A stretch of DNA of 64,000 nucleotides, taken from NCBI RefSeq assembly GCF_026712205.1, contig NZ_JAPPUW010000009.1, positions 124,001-188,000 of the forward strand, in the 5' to 3' direction. A model generated the notes under the pieces. It was given only the letters and a program-made list of their open reading frames with translations, was not told the origin of the DNA and ran no database searches. Shown here in pieces: positions 27,551-36,264 of the stretch. Both the position numbers and the translations under genes were made by a program. Within the stretch, counting starts at the first letter, position 1. Each line of letters starts with the position of its first letter. Origin of the DNA: Pelomonas aquatica (lineage in GTDB: Bacteria; Pseudomonadota; Gammaproteobacteria; Burkholderiales; Burkholderiaceae_C).

Positions 27551-28608
27551 TGGGCATCAAGGTCGAAAACATCCACAAGAGCTTTGGCGGTTTCACCGCG
27601 CTGGGCGACGTGTCGCTGGACTTCCCGACTGGCGAGCTGGTCGCCCTGCTCGGCCCCTCGGGCTGCGGCAAGACCACGCTGCTGCGCATCATCGCGGGCC
27701 TCGAACAAGCCGACGCGGGGCGCGTGCTGCTGGACGGCCGGGACGCCTCCGACACCCATGTGCGCGAGCGCCAGGTCGGCTTCGTGTTCCAGCACTACGC
27801 GCTGTTCCGCCACATGACGGTGTTCGACAACGTCGCCTTCGGCCTGCGCGTGAAGCCGCGCAAGCAGCGCCCCAGCGAGGCCGAGATCAAGAAACGCGTC
27901 ACCGAGCTGCTGCAGCTCGTGCAGCTGGACTGGCTGGCCGACCGCTACCCGCCCCAGCTCAGCGGCGGCCAGCGCCAGCGCATCGCGCTGGCCCGCGCGC
28001 TGGCCGTCGAGCCGCGCGTGCTGCTGCTGGACGAGCCCTTCGGCGCGCTGGACGCCAAGGTCCGCAAGGAGCTGCGCCGCTGGCTGCGCCGGCTGCACGA
28101 CGAGCTGCACATCACCAGCATCTTCGTCACCCACGACCAGGACGAGGCGCTGGAGGTGGCCGACCGCATCGTGCTGATGGACCACGGCAAGGTCGAGCAG
28201 GTCGGCACGCCGCAAGAGGTCTACGAGCGCCCGGCCACGCCCTTCGTCTACGGCTTCCTCGGCGCGGCCAACCGCTTCGTCGGCCGCGCCCACGGCGGCG
28301 TTCTGCACATCGGCGAGCACCAGCTGCCGCACGACGGCGCGCATGACGGCGGCGAGGTGCAGGCCTATGCCCGGCCGCACGAGCTGCAGATCTCGACAGA
28401 CGCCGCCGCACCCGGCCTCGCGGCCACCGTCGAACGCGTGCTGGCCTTCGGCGCCAGCGCCCGCGTCGAGCTGATCGGCCCCGACGGCCAGCCGCTGGAG
28501 GCCGAGCTGACGCGCGACCAGGCCGACGCGCTGCGCCTGCAGGGCGGCCAGCGCGTGAAGCTCAGCGCCGCGCGGCTCAGCCTGTTCGAGGCCGGCGCAG
28601 GCATCTGA
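27550..28608 (+). CDS. cysA: Sulfate ABC transporter ATP-binding protein CysA
   Basis: 352 residues. Walker [11 protein letters not shown]-loop [12 protein letters not shown], signature LSGGQRQR, Walker [13 protein letters not shown] and H-loop VTHDQ are complete. The C-terminal part (about 240-352) is the TOBE-like regulatory domain with ARPHELQIS and [15 protein letters not shown]. It powers the CysTW permease with Sbp. ATG overlaps the cysW stop by one base. A perfect 11-bp hairpin 20 bp after the stop may end the operon. Confidence 0.95.
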   Translation: MGIKVENIHKSFGGFTALGDVSLDFPTGELVALLGPSGCGKTTLLRIIAGLEQADAGRVLLDGRDASDTHVRERQVGFVFQHYALFRHMTVFDNVAFGLRVKPRKQRPSEAEIKKRVTELLQLVQLDWLADRYPPQLSGGQRQRIALARALAVEPRVLLLDEPFGALDAKVRKELRRWLRRLHDELHITSIFVTHDQDEALEVADRIVLMDHGKVEQVGTPQEVYERPATPFVYGFLGAANRFVGRAHGGVLHIGEHQLPHDGAHDGGEVQAYARPHELQISTDAAAPGLAATVERVLAFGASARVELIGPDGQPLEAELTRDQADALRLQGGQRVKLSAARLSLFEAGAGI

Positions 28609-28628
28609 CCCCTAACTCGCGTAGCCAG

Positions 28629-28654
28629 CGGCCTCATCAACACTGATGAGGCCG
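28629..28654 (+). terminator. Candidate terminator hairpin after cysA
   Basis: Perfect 11-bp inverted repeat CGGCCTCATCA / TGATGAGGCCG with a 4-nt ACAC loop, 20 bp past the cysA stop. No T-run follows, so it may act as an RNA-stabilising 3' hairpin or a weak terminator rather than a classic one. Confidence 0.5.
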
Positions 28655-28771
28655 GCCGGCAGGCCGCGGCACGCTCGCCTAGGCTCGGCAAGCGGGGCGC
28701 TGCCGGCCCAACCCCGTCGACTGCCAGGCCCTGCTGCGGCCCGGCCACAACGCCAAGGCCAAGCTCCGGCA

Positions 28772-28800
28772 GCGCTGATATTCAGCGCACGCATGCGCTG
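28772..28800 (+). other. Two overlapping inverted repeats before the Mop protein gene
   Basis: GCGCTGA-TAT-TCAGCGC (28772-28788) shares its right arm with CAGCGC-ACGCAT-GCGCTG (28783-28800), so only one hairpin can form at a time. The pair lies about 75 bp before the ATG at 28874. It may be an operator or a switch in the leader; nothing proves either. The rest of the 265-bp gap holds only the cysA-side hairpin. Confidence 0.45.
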
Positions 28801-28873
28801 CTGAGATTTGCTTCCTTCCGCGCTGCGGGCGGGCTGCGCACACTGGCTCCACGTCACTCACCTGGAGCCTGCC

Positions 28874-29092
28874 ATGAGCATCACCGCCATCAACGTCCGC
28901 AACCAGTTCCGCGGCACCGTCAAGGACATCATCGAAGGACCGGTCGTTTCCGAGGTCGACGTCGTCACGCGCAGCGGCGACGTCGTCACGTCGGTCATCA
29001 CGACGCGTTCGGTCAAGGACCTCGGCCTGGAGGTCGGCCGCGAGGTCGTCGCCCTCGTCAAGTCCACCGAAGTGTCGATCGCGACGCTGTGA
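28874..29092 (+). CDS. Single-domain molybdopterin-binding (Mop/TOBE) protein
   Basis: 72 residues, one complete Mop domain: SARN-type start INVRNQFRGTVKDIIEG, then VTRSGDVVTSVITTRSVKDLGLEVGREVVALVKSTEVSIATL. Mop proteins form hexamers that store molybdate or tungstate oxyanions in the cytoplasm. ATG at 28874 has CTGGAG 7 bp before it. It sits after the sulfate genes rather than in the mod operon; sulfate and molybdate are similar oxyanions that share transport routes. It might compensate for the missing Mop domain in ModC, which is inference. Confidence 0.88.
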   Translation: MSITAINVRNQFRGTVKDIIEGPVVSEVDVVTRSGDVVTSVITTRSVKDLGLEVGREVVALVKSTEVSIATL

Positions 29093-29105
29093 CGGAGCCG
29101 CCGCC

Positions 29106-29693
29106 ATGAGCTACCGGCCGCCGCGCATCCTCATCATCCCGGGCCTGCACGACAGCGGCCCGGCGCACTGGCAGACCTGGCTGCAGGGCCAGTACCGCGA
29201 CGCCCGCCGCGTCACGCAGCGCGACCCCGCCAAGCCCGAGCTGGAGCGCTGGGCCGAGCGCATCCGGCGCACGCTGGAAGTGGCGGGCGATGGCGAGTGG
29301 CTGGCCGTCGCGCACAGCTTCGGCTGCCTGGCCCTGGCCCGCCACCTGGCCGACCACCCCGACTCCGCCATCCGCGAGGCCCTTTTCGTCGCGCCGGCCG
29401 AGCCCGACAAGTTCGGCGTCGCCGAGTCCCTGCCCCACCAGCGCCTGCCGCGCCGCTCGCGCCTGCTCGCCAGCATGAACGACCCGTGGATGAGCGCCGC
29501 CAGCGCCGCCCGCTGGGCCCATCGCTGGGGCGCCAGCTACAGCAACCTCGGCGCCGTCGGCCACATCAACGCCGAGGCCGGATTCGGCCCCTTCCCGATC
29601 GCCAAAAGCTGGGTCGAAGCGGCCCGCGCACGCGCGGCGGCCGAGCAGCGGCCCCGGCATGCGGAGTTCCGCGAATGGGCGTTCGCTGTCTAG
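29106..29693 (+). CDS. RBBP9/YdeN-family serine hydrolase
   Basis: 195 residues, the usual family length. An alpha/beta hydrolase with ILIIPGLHDSGPAHWQTW at the start, nucleophile motif VAHSFGCLA (Ser near residue 75), Asp in the NDPWM region and His in GAVGHINAEAGFG. Substrates of the family are mostly unknown; serine esterase activity is expected. It begins 13 bp after the Mop gene, so cotranscription is likely. Its TAG stop coincides with the first three bases of the MITE-like element, so the extreme C-terminus may have been set by the insertion. Confidence 0.87.
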   Translation: MSYRPPRILIIPGLHDSGPAHWQTWLQGQYRDARRVTQRDPAKPELERWAERIRRTLEVAGDGEWLAVAHSFGCLALARHLADHPDSAIREALFVAPAEPDKFGVAESLPHQRLPRRSRLLASMNDPWMSAASAARWAHRWGASYSNLGAVGHINAEAGFGPFPIAKSWVEAARARAAAEQRPRHAEFREWAFAV

Positions 29694-29959
29694 GGCCTGT
29701 TCACCCGACGGCAGCAGGCCGCGTTGTGGCCAGAAAGCCCGCGAGCAAGGCGCGAAACGAAGCTTGGGTAGGCCCCAAGCGAGGCTTCGCAACGCCGCGC
29801 GCGGGCTTACTGACCGCAACCCGCAGGGAAGGCCATCCGCCAGGGGCCACTCCGCGTTGCACCGCTTGCCCGCACGCAAGTGCGGGCGGCGCGCTGCGCC
29901 TTGATTGGCCCCTGGCGGATGGCCTTCGCGACCTACTGCCGTCGGGTGAACAGGCCCTA
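29691..29959. mobile_element. MITE-like element, 33-bp terminal inverted repeats, TA at both ends
   Basis: 269 bp without a credible gene. The ends are inverted repeats of 33 bp with 31 identities, starting TAGGGCCTGTTCACCCGACG on both strands (29691-29723 and 29927-29959). Inside are a perfect 22-bp inverted repeat (29828-29849 / 29906-29927) and a nested imperfect hairpin (about 29722-29825). TA at both ends suits the TA target duplication of IS630/Tc1-type transposition. No transposase is present, so it would need help from elsewhere. Flanked by the hydrolase stop and the cysB promoter region. Confidence 0.72.
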
Positions 29960-30001
29960 ACCCGGCATCGCCTTGAAGCCGCCAGCGTCCACGCTGCAAC
30001 G

Positions 30002-30013
30002 CATATCGATATG
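30002..30013. promoter_or_regulatory. Palindrome in the cysB upstream region
   Basis: A perfect 12-bp palindrome CATATCGATATG lies 50 bp before the cysB ATG in an AT-rich patch, the only such patch between the MITE-like element and the gene. LysR-family regulators often bind dyads near their own start, so autoregulation is possible. No clear -35/-10 pair was found. Confidence 0.35.
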
Positions 30014-30062
30014 GCAAATGCTTCGACGACAAACGGCGGCGCCATTCGCAGAATCGCCGCGC

Positions 30063-31034
30063 ATGAACTTCCAGCAACTCCGCTCCGTCCGCGAGGCCCG
30101 GCGCCGCGGCTTCAACCTGACCGAGGTGGCCCAGGCCCTGCACACCTCGCAGCCCGGCGTCAGTCGCCAGATCCGCGAGCTGGAGGAGGAACTGGGCATC
30201 GAGCTCTTCGTGCGCGTCGGCAAGCGCCTCACCGGCCTGACCGAGCCCGGCGAGCAGGTGCTGCCCGTCATCGAGCGCCTGTTGGTGGAGGCCGAGAACC
30301 TGAAGCGCGCTGCCGACGACTTCGCCAGCGCCGGCAGCGGCCGCCTGCGCATCGCCGCCACGCACAGCCAGGCCCGCTATGCGCTGCCGCACGCGGTGCG
30401 CGACTTCCGCGCCCATCACCCGGACGTGAGCCTGCACCTGCAGCAGGGTTCGCCGCAGCAGATCGCCAAGCTGCTGCTGGAGGGCGAGGCCGATGTGGGC
30501 ATCGCCACCGAAGCGCTGGCCCAGTACCCGGAACTGGTCGCCCTGCCCTGCTACCGCTGGACGCATGCGGTCGTCGTGCCGCCCGACCACCCGCTGTCCA
30601 CCAGCGGCGAGCCGCTGACGCTGGCCCGGCTGGCGCAGTTCCCCATCGTCACCTACGAGCCCGGCTACACCGGCCGCTCGCATATCGACGAGGCCTTCGC
30701 CGCCGCGCGGCTCACGCCCCATATCGTGCTCAGCGCGATGGACGCCGACGTCATCAAGACCTATGTGGAGCTGGGCCTGGGCGTGGGCATCGTCGCGGCC
30801 ATCGCCTTCGACGAGGAACGCGACCGCCAGCTGCGCGCCATCGATGCCCGCCACCTGTTCGAGGACAACATGACGCGGCTGGCCGTGCGCCGCAGCGCCT
30901 TCCTGCGCGACTACGTCTACGCCTTCATCCAGACCTTCGCGTCGCCGCTGCGCCGCGAGGTGGTCGACGCGGCCCGCCACCAGGCGGCAGAGGGCGCGGC
31001 GGAGCCGGTGCTGGCCTGGTCCCGGGCGGCCTGA
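30063..31034 (+). CDS. cysB: CysB/Cbl-family LysR regulator of sulfur assimilation
   Basis: 323 residues. The winged helix starts at once (MNFQQLRSVREARRRGFNLTEVAQ) with recognition helix TSQPGVSRQIRELEEELG, a sequence characteristic of CysB and Cbl. The effector domain has IAATHSQARYALP (the oxyanion-binding Thr/Gln region), LQQGSPQQI and ADVIKTYVELGLGVGIV. It should activate sbp-cysTWA when sulfur is scarce. CysB versus Cbl cannot be decided from one copy. ATG 30063 matches the family start; an in-frame ATG at 29973 would add 30 foreign residues. Confidence 0.9.
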   Translation: MNFQQLRSVREARRRGFNLTEVAQALHTSQPGVSRQIRELEEELGIELFVRVGKRLTGLTEPGEQVLPVIERLLVEAENLKRAADDFASAGSGRLRIAATHSQARYALPHAVRDFRAHHPDVSLHLQQGSPQQIAKLLLEGEADVGIATEALAQYPELVALPCYRWTHAVVVPPDHPLSTSGEPLTLARLAQFPIVTYEPGYTGRSHIDEAFAAARLTPHIVLSAMDADVIKTYVELGLGVGIVAAIAFDEERDRQLRAIDARHLFEDNMTRLAVRRSAFLRDYVYAFIQTFASPLRREVVDAARHQAAEGAAEPVLAWSRAA

Positions 31035-31044
31035 CCGGGGGCGC

Positions 31045-31848
31045 TCAGAAGCGCAACTGCTCGACCAGTTCCGCCGGGTAGTGGCGCAGGAAGGCGCGCC
31101 GCAGCGCGCCTTCCGCGACGGCCTGCTCGAACATCTGCGTCAGCAGCGCCAGGTCGGCGGCATCCAGATTGCGCCTGGACAGATAGACGCCGTTCTCCAT
31201 CAGCGGCACGGCCTGCAGCAGCTCGATGCGAAAGGCCGTCTGGGCCAGCGGCTGGCGCGGCGCCAGGTCCAGAGCCCCCTGACCCGTCACATGGGGCAGC
31301 AGCGTGAAATCGGCGCGGCCTGCGCGCAGCATGCGGCCCAATGCCTCGATGTCGGGCACGATGTCGGCCCGCCGGTCGGCCAGCAACTGGTCGATGAAGT
31401 CCCCGTAGGCCGGGCCGAAGTAGTAGCCGCGCACGAAGACGCCGCGCAGGTTCTTGTCGGCCAGCAGCCGCTCCAGGTCGGCCGGCACGTGCGCGTGCGT
31501 GCGCAGCGTCGCGACGGCCAGCCCCTGGTGGCTCAGCGGCACGAAGAGGTGGGAGCGGTCGCGCGAGGGCTTGCGGATGGCCGGCAGATAGAGGTCGCCG
31601 GACTGCGCGTCGAACACCGTGCGCTCGGCGCGCGCCCGCGGCACCACGCTGAAGCGGAATTCGCAGCCCGCCAGCGCTCCGCGCTCGCGCAGCAGCTCGG
31701 GCAGCACGCCCAGGATCTGCTCGGCCTCGACGAAGACGAGCCGGCCCGCCGGCGAGACCGGCACGTCGATGACGCGCGAACAGCCGGCCTCGGCACGCTG
31801 GCCGGCCAGCGCGGCACCGGCCAGCGCCAGCACGGCCAGCCTGTGCAT
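31045..31848 (-). CDS. Periplasmic solute-binding protein (family 3 type) without transporter
   Basis: About 267 residues with signal peptide MHRLAVLALAGAALAGQRAEA. The fold looks like family-3 (amino-acid type) binding proteins: FVEAEQILGVLPELLRERG near the start, DFIDQLLADRRADIVPDIEALGRMLRAGRADFTLLP in the second lobe and LLQAVPLMENGVYLSR later. No permease or ATPase gene is nearby, so it may be an orphan receptor or a sensory or enzymatic relative, as is frequent in this order. ATG 31848 is chosen over 31869. Convergent with cysB, 10 bp apart. Confidence 0.75.
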   Translation of the reverse strand: MHRLAVLALAGAALAGQRAEAGCSRVIDVPVSPAGRLVFVEAEQILGVLPELLRERGALAGCEFRFSVVPRARAERTVFDAQSGDLYLPAIRKPSRDRSHLFVPLSHQGLAVATLRTHAHVPADLERLLADKNLRGVFVRGYYFGPAYGDFIDQLLADRRADIVPDIEALGRMLRAGRADFTLLPHVTGQGALDLAPRQPLAQTAFRIELLQAVPLMENGVYLSRRNLDAADLALLTQMFEQAVAEGALRRAFLRHYPAELVEQLRF

Positions 31849-32096
31849 GATCCGACGCCCACTTCGCATGCCGGGACATTACCTTCCGGCTGCGATGACA
31901 GCAAGCCGCCGCTGCAAACCCGCAGCCCTGGCCGGCTCAATGTCGAGGCCAAGGATTTCCGGCGCATCCGCGAAATATCACCTCGCCAGCAAACAACGGA
32001 AACATCGGCACGACGCGCTTTGCTAGCCTGCGCGCCGGTCAACGCGAAACGGCCGCCGGCCGTTGGCGCTCGACCCGCGCGAAAGGCCCGCCCGCC

Positions 32097-33629
32097 ATGA
32101 AAGCCCTGTCCCCATTCCTGCTGTCCGGCGCCGCCCTGCTGCTGGCCGGCTGCGCCAATGCGCCGCCGCAGCCGGCCGCGCCGGCCACGCACAGCGCCGC
32201 GCAGGACACCCTCTGGCTGGACCGACTGAGCTGGGGCGCCAGCAGCGCCGACCTGGCCGCCGTGCGCACCCGCGGCCGCGCCGCCTGGCTGGATGCCCAG
32301 CTCGCCCCGCACACGCCGGCCGCGCTGCCCGACGCCGCGCAGGCGCAGATCCAGGCCCTGGGCGTCGGCCAGCAGGCGCTGGCGCCGCTGGTGCAGGCCC
32401 TGGAGGCCCAGCGCAGGGCCGCCGACGCGACGGCCGACGACACCGCCAAGGCCGCCGCGCAGAAGGACTATCAGCAGCACCTCGGCCAGCTGGCCCGCGA
32501 GGCCTCGGCCCGGGCACTGCTGAACGCGCTCTACTCGCCCAACCAGGTGCAGGAGCAGCTGACCTGGTTCTGGTTCAACCACTTCAACGTCCACCAGTAC
32601 AAGGCTAATCTGCGCGTCATGGTGGGCGACTACGAGCAGGGCCTGCGCGAGCGCTCGCTGGGGCGCTTCCGCGACCTGCTGGGCTACACGACCCACCACC
32701 CGGCCATGCTGCGCTACCTCGACAACGAGCAGAACGCGGCCGGCCACATCAACGAGAACTACGCCCGCGAGCTGCTGGAGCTGCACACGCTCGGCATAGG
32801 CGGCGGCTACAGCCAGCGCGACGTGCAGGAGCTGGCCCGCGTGCTGACCGGCCTGGGCGTGAACCTGGGCGACAACCGCCCGAAGCTCAAGCCCGCGTTT
32901 GAGGCGCAATACCGCCGCGACGGGCTGATGGAGTTCAACCCCGCGCGCCACGACTTCGGCGACAAGCAGCTGCTCGGCACCACCGTGAAGGGCCGCGGCC
33001 TGGCCGAGCTGGATCAGGTGCTGGACCTGCTGGCCCGCCACCCCAGCACGGCGCGCTTCGTGTCGCGCCAGCTGGCCCAGTATTTCGTTGCCGACGAACC
33101 GCCGCCGGCCCTGGTGGAGCGCATGGCCGCGCGCTGGCAGCAGACCGACGGCCGCATCGCCGAGGTGATGCGCACGATGATCGCGTCGCCCGAGTTCGAG
33201 GCCTCGCTGGGCCACAAGTTCAAGGACCCGACCCACTACGTCGTCTCCGCCGTGCGGCTGGCCTATGCGGACAAGGTGGTGCTGAACACCGGCCCGATGA
33301 TCGGCTGGCTCTACCGCCTCGGCCAGGCGCCCTACAACCGCCAGACGCCGGACGGCTATCCGCTGGACCAGAACGCCTGGGCCGGCCCGGGCCAGATGAC
33401 GACGCGCTTCGAGATCGCCCGCGCCATCGGCAGCGGCAGCGCCGGCCTGTTCAAGCTCGACGGCGAGAAGCAGGACCGCCCCGCCTTCCCGCAGCTGGCC
33501 AACCCGCTGTACTACGAGGGCATCGCGCCGCGCCTGGCCGCCGCCACGCAGCAGGCCTTGGGCCAGGCCACCTCGCCGCAGGAATGGAACACCTTCCTGC
33601 TCGCCTCCCCCGACTTCATGAACAGGTGA
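32097..33629 (+). CDS. DUF1800 lipoprotein
   Basis: 510 residues. LLLAGC near residue 20 is a lipobox, so the protein is probably an envelope lipoprotein. DUF1800 hallmarks are clear: WFWFNHFNVH, TTHPAMLRYLDNEQN, ENYARELLELHTLGIGGGYSQRDVQELARVLTG split across about 220-255, and VSRQLAQYFVADEPP. DUF1800 proteins are almost always encoded with a DUF1501 partner, as here 5 bp downstream; the pair is thought to be exported but has no settled function. A stretch of about 250 bp upstream holds no gene; AAATATC-rich DNA near 31970 may include the promoter. Confidence 0.88.
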   Translation: MKALSPFLLSGAALLLAGCANAPPQPAAPATHSAAQDTLWLDRLSWGASSADLAAVRTRGRAAWLDAQLAPHTPAALPDAAQAQIQALGVGQQALAPLVQALEAQRRAADATADDTAKAAAQKDYQQHLGQLAREASARALLNALYSPNQVQEQLTWFWFNHFNVHQYKANLRVMVGDYEQGLRERSLGRFRDLLGYTTHHPAMLRYLDNEQNAAGHINENYARELLELHTLGIGGGYSQRDVQELARVLTGLGVNLGDNRPKLKPAFEAQYRRDGLMEFNPARHDFGDKQLLGTTVKGRGLAELDQVLDLLARHPSTARFVSRQLAQYFVADEPPPALVERMAARWQQTDGRIAEVMRTMIASPEFEASLGHKFKDPTHYVVSAVRLAYADKVVLNTGPMIGWLYRLGQAPYNRQTPDGYPLDQNAWAGPGQMTTRFEIARAIGSGSAGLFKLDGEKQDRPAFPQLANPLYYEGIAPRLAAATQQALGQATSPQEWNTFLLASPDFMNR

Positions 33630-33634
33630 CCCCC

Positions 33635-34840
33635 ATGAAACGCCGCAACCTGCTTCAGCTCGGCCTCGCCGGCCTCGGCACGGCCGCCCTGCCGACGCAA
33701 CTCTGGGCCGCGCCGTCGCCCGACGCGCCGCGCCTGCTCGTCGTCTTCCTGCGCGGCGCCTACGACGCGGCCAACCTGCTGGTGCCCGTGTCGTCCAGCT
33801 TCTACTACGAGGCCCGACCCAATATCGCCATCGCCAAGGCCGCGGCCCTGCCGCTGGACGGCAACTGGGGCCTGGCGCCGGCGCTGGCCGACAGCATCCA
33901 CCCGCTGTGGCTCAAGGGCCAGGCCAGCTTCGTGCCCTTTGCCGGCACCCACGACACGACGCGCAGCCACTTCGAGACCCAGGACCACATCGAGCTCGGC
34001 CAGCCCGACAACGCCGCGCGGGACTTCCGCAGCGGCTTCATGAACCGCCTGGCCGGCGTGCTGGGCGCGGGCGCCGCGGCCGGTTCCAGGTTCGAGGCCA
34101 TGGCCTTCACCGACCAGGTGCCGCTGATCCTGCGCGGCAGCCTGCCGGTGGCCAACCAGGCGCTGCGCGACCTGGGCAAGCCGGCCATCAGCGCGAGCCA
34201 GGCCCAGACCATCGCCGGCATGTACGCCGGAACCCGGCTGGCCGGCACGGTCAGCGGCGGCTTCGAGGTGCGCGACGAGGTCAGCCGCGCGATGTCCGGC
34301 GAGGCCGGCGAGATGGAGGCCGCCAGCCGCAACGCCATCGCGGCCAAGGGCTTCGCGCTGGAGGCGCGCCGCGTCGCGCGGCTGATGCGCGACCGCGTGA
34401 CGCTGGGCTTCATCGACGTGGGCGGCTGGGACACCCATGTCGGCGAAGGCGGGGCAACGGGCCAGTTGGCCACCAAGCTCGGGGAACTGGGCAAGGGGCT
34501 GGCGTTGTTCGCCGACGAGATGGGCGCGCAGTGGAACAACACCGTGGTGGTGGTGGTCAGCGAGTTCGGCCGCACCTTCCGCGAGAACGGCAACCGCGGC
34601 ACCGACCACGGCCACGGCAGCGCCTACTGGGTGCTGGGCGGCGGCGTGAAGGGCGGGCGCATTGCCGGCGAGCAGGTCGCCGTCAACGCGTCCACGCTGT
34701 TCCAGAACCGCGACTGGCCGGTGCTCAACGAATACCGGGCGCTGTTCGGCGGCCTGCTCAGACGCATGTACGGCCTGAACGACGCGCAGCTGGCCACGGT
34801 CTTCCCTGCGGCCAGTGCGCGCGACATCGGGCTGGTTTAG
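33635..34840 (+). CDS. DUF1501 protein, Tat-type signal
   Basis: 401 residues. MKRRNLLQLGLAGLGTAALP is a twin-arginine-like signal. DUF1501 features are FLRGAYDAANLLVPV, GTHDTTRSHFETQDHIELG, IDVGGWDTHVGEGG, VVVVSEFGRTFRENG and TDHGHGSAYW; the fold is alkaline-phosphatase/sulfatase-like and the Asp/His residues resemble its metal ligands. No activity has been fixed for the family. It follows the DUF1800 gene directly, and the two should be co-exported partners. ATG 33635 is chosen over 33584. Convergent 4-bp overlap with the flavodoxin gene. Confidence 0.88.
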   Translation: MKRRNLLQLGLAGLGTAALPTQLWAAPSPDAPRLLVVFLRGAYDAANLLVPVSSSFYYEARPNIAIAKAAALPLDGNWGLAPALADSIHPLWLKGQASFVPFAGTHDTTRSHFETQDHIELGQPDNAARDFRSGFMNRLAGVLGAGAAAGSRFEAMAFTDQVPLILRGSLPVANQALRDLGKPAISASQAQTIAGMYAGTRLAGTVSGGFEVRDEVSRAMSGEAGEMEAASRNAIAAKGFALEARRVARLMRDRVTLGFIDVGGWDTHVGEGGATGQLATKLGELGKGLALFADEMGAQWNNTVVVVVSEFGRTFRENGNRGTDHGHGSAYWVLGGGVKGGRIAGEQVAVNASTLFQNRDWPVLNEYRALFGGLLRRMYGLNDAQLATVFPAASARDIGLV

Positions 34841-35400
34841 GCGGCGGCCTCGGCCCAGCGGTCCGCGACGGCCTTGATGCGCTCGCCGAAATGGCGGGCC
34901 GTGGCGAGGTCGCCCGGCACCATCTCCTCGGCCGAGGCGTCGCTCGGGGTCTGGGTGATGAGGCCGGCATAACCGCCCAGGTTGTTGACATCGCCGCGCG
35001 TGGCGGCCTTGTGGTTGGGCGCCTTCAGGCCCATGCCGACCCAGATCATGCCGTGCTGCTGGCTCAGCGTGTGCAGGTACTGGATCGTGCCCTGCTTGTC
35101 GCCGTTGAGCGTGGCGGAGTTCGTGAAGCCGGCGGCGATCTTGTCCTTCCACAGCTGGGCATACCAGGGCTTGCTGCTGGCGTCGGCCACCTTCTTGAAC
35201 TGCCAGCTCGGGCCGCCCATATAGGTCGGCGTGCCGAAGACGATGGCGTCGGCGGCGGCGAGCGCGCCCCAGTCGGCCTCGGAAATATTGCCCTCGGCAT
35301 CGATGGGCATCAGCCGGGCGCCCGCGGCGTCGGCGACGGTCTCGGCGATCTTCTTGGTGTGACCGTAACCGGAGTGATAGAGAACGACGATCTTGCTCAT
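34837..35400 (-). CDS. Flavodoxin-fold NAD(P)H:quinone oxidoreductase (WrbA-like)
   Basis: 187 residues. MSKIVVLYHSGYGHTKKIAE is the FMN phosphate loop of flavodoxins; FGTPTYMGGPSWQFKKVAD and GMIWVGMGL cover the isoalloxazine-binding loops, as in WrbA-type proteins. Expected role: two-electron reduction of quinones under oxidative stress. ATG 35400 is chosen over 35418 as the fold starts right there. It lies 38 bp after the pirin gene on the same strand, a frequent pairing under control of a divergent LysR regulator. Confidence 0.85.
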   Translation of the reverse strand: MSKIVVLYHSGYGHTKKIAETVADAAGARLMPIDAEGNISEADWGALAAADAIVFGTPTYMGGPSWQFKKVADASSKPWYAQLWKDKIAAGFTNSATLNGDKQGTIQYLHTLSQQHGMIWVGMGLKAPNHKAATRGDVNNLGGYAGLITQTPSDASAEEMVPGDLATARHFGERIKAVADRWAEAAA

Positions 35401-35438
35401 GGAGGATGTCCTGTGCATGTGGGTGGAAAACGAAAGGT

Positions 35439-36167
35439 TCAGGCGGCCAGGTCGAAGATCAGGACTTCGGCGTCACGACCGGCCGTCAACGCGAGGCGCG
35501 ATGTTTCGCGAACTTGCAAGGCATCACCCGCCGCCAGGTCTTGCCCGTTGACGGTAAGCGCGCCGCGCACGAGGTGGACATAGGCGATGCGGCCATCGTC
35601 CAGATCGAGCTCGGCCTGCTCGGCGCCGTCGAAGAGGCCGGCGTAGAGCTTCGCGTCGGCATGGATGCTGACCGCGCCCTGCGCGCCGTCGTTGGCCGCG
35701 ACCAGGCGTAGCTGGCCGCGCTTGGAGGCGGCGTCGAAATGCTTCTGCTCGTAGCTGGGCGCGATGCCGCGCGCGGCGCCGTCGGGCTGGATCCAGATCT
35801 GCAGGAAATGCGTCGTCTGGTCCTTCGCATGGTTGAACTCGCTGTGCAGCACGCCGCTGCCGGCGCTCATGCGCTGCACGTCGCCGGGGCGGATGACGCC
35901 GGCGTTCGCGCCGCCCTTCTCGCCGTTGCCCATGCTGTCCTTGTGCGCCAGCTCGCCGGCGAGCACATAGCTGATGATCTCCATGTCGCGGTGGCCGTGC
36001 GTGCCGAAGCCGGTGCCCGGCGCGATGCGGTCCTCGTTGATGACGCGCAGCGCGCCGAATCCCATGCGGGCCGGGTCGTGGTAGTCGGCGAAGGAGAAGC
36101 TGTGGAAGGACTTCAGCCAGCCGTGATCGGCATAGCCGCGGTCGCAGGACTTGATCAGTTGCAGCAT
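35439..36167 (-). CDS. Pirin family protein (YhaK-like bicupin)
   Basis: 242 residues from ATG 36167, which has AAGGAGACC upstream. The N-terminal cupin carries the metal ligands in GTHGHRDMEIISYVLAGEL and SGVLHSEFNH; the C-terminal half is the pirin_C cupin. Some pirins have quercetin 2,3-dioxygenase activity and others act as redox sensors; which applies here cannot be told. The opening LIKSCDRGYADHGWLKSFHSFSFA is typical of pirins. Divergent from the LysR gene at 36265 across a 97-bp gap, which may be its regulator. Confidence 0.9.
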   Translation of the reverse strand: MLQLIKSCDRGYADHGWLKSFHSFSFADYHDPARMGFGALRVINEDRIAPGTGFGTHGHRDMEIISYVLAGELAHKDSMGNGEKGGANAGVIRPGDVQRMSAGSGVLHSEFNHAKDQTTHFLQIWIQPDGAARGIAPSYEQKHFDAASKRGQLRLVAANDGAQGAVSIHADAKLYAGLFDGAEQAELDLDDGRIAYVHLVRGALTVNGQDLAAGDALQVRETSRLALTAGRDAEVLIFDLAA

Positions 36168-36264
36168 GGTGGTCTCCTTTTTCGCCGGTGCAGCCAATGT
36201 AGGAGCCGGCCCCTCGATGACCAGTCAGCCGGCCTTGAGCACACCATTCAAATAGACTGAACTG

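Noticed and set aside
29659-30045. Open frames across the MITE-like element
   Set aside because: They cross terminal and inner inverted repeats, have no start signals or family similarity and no conserved residues.
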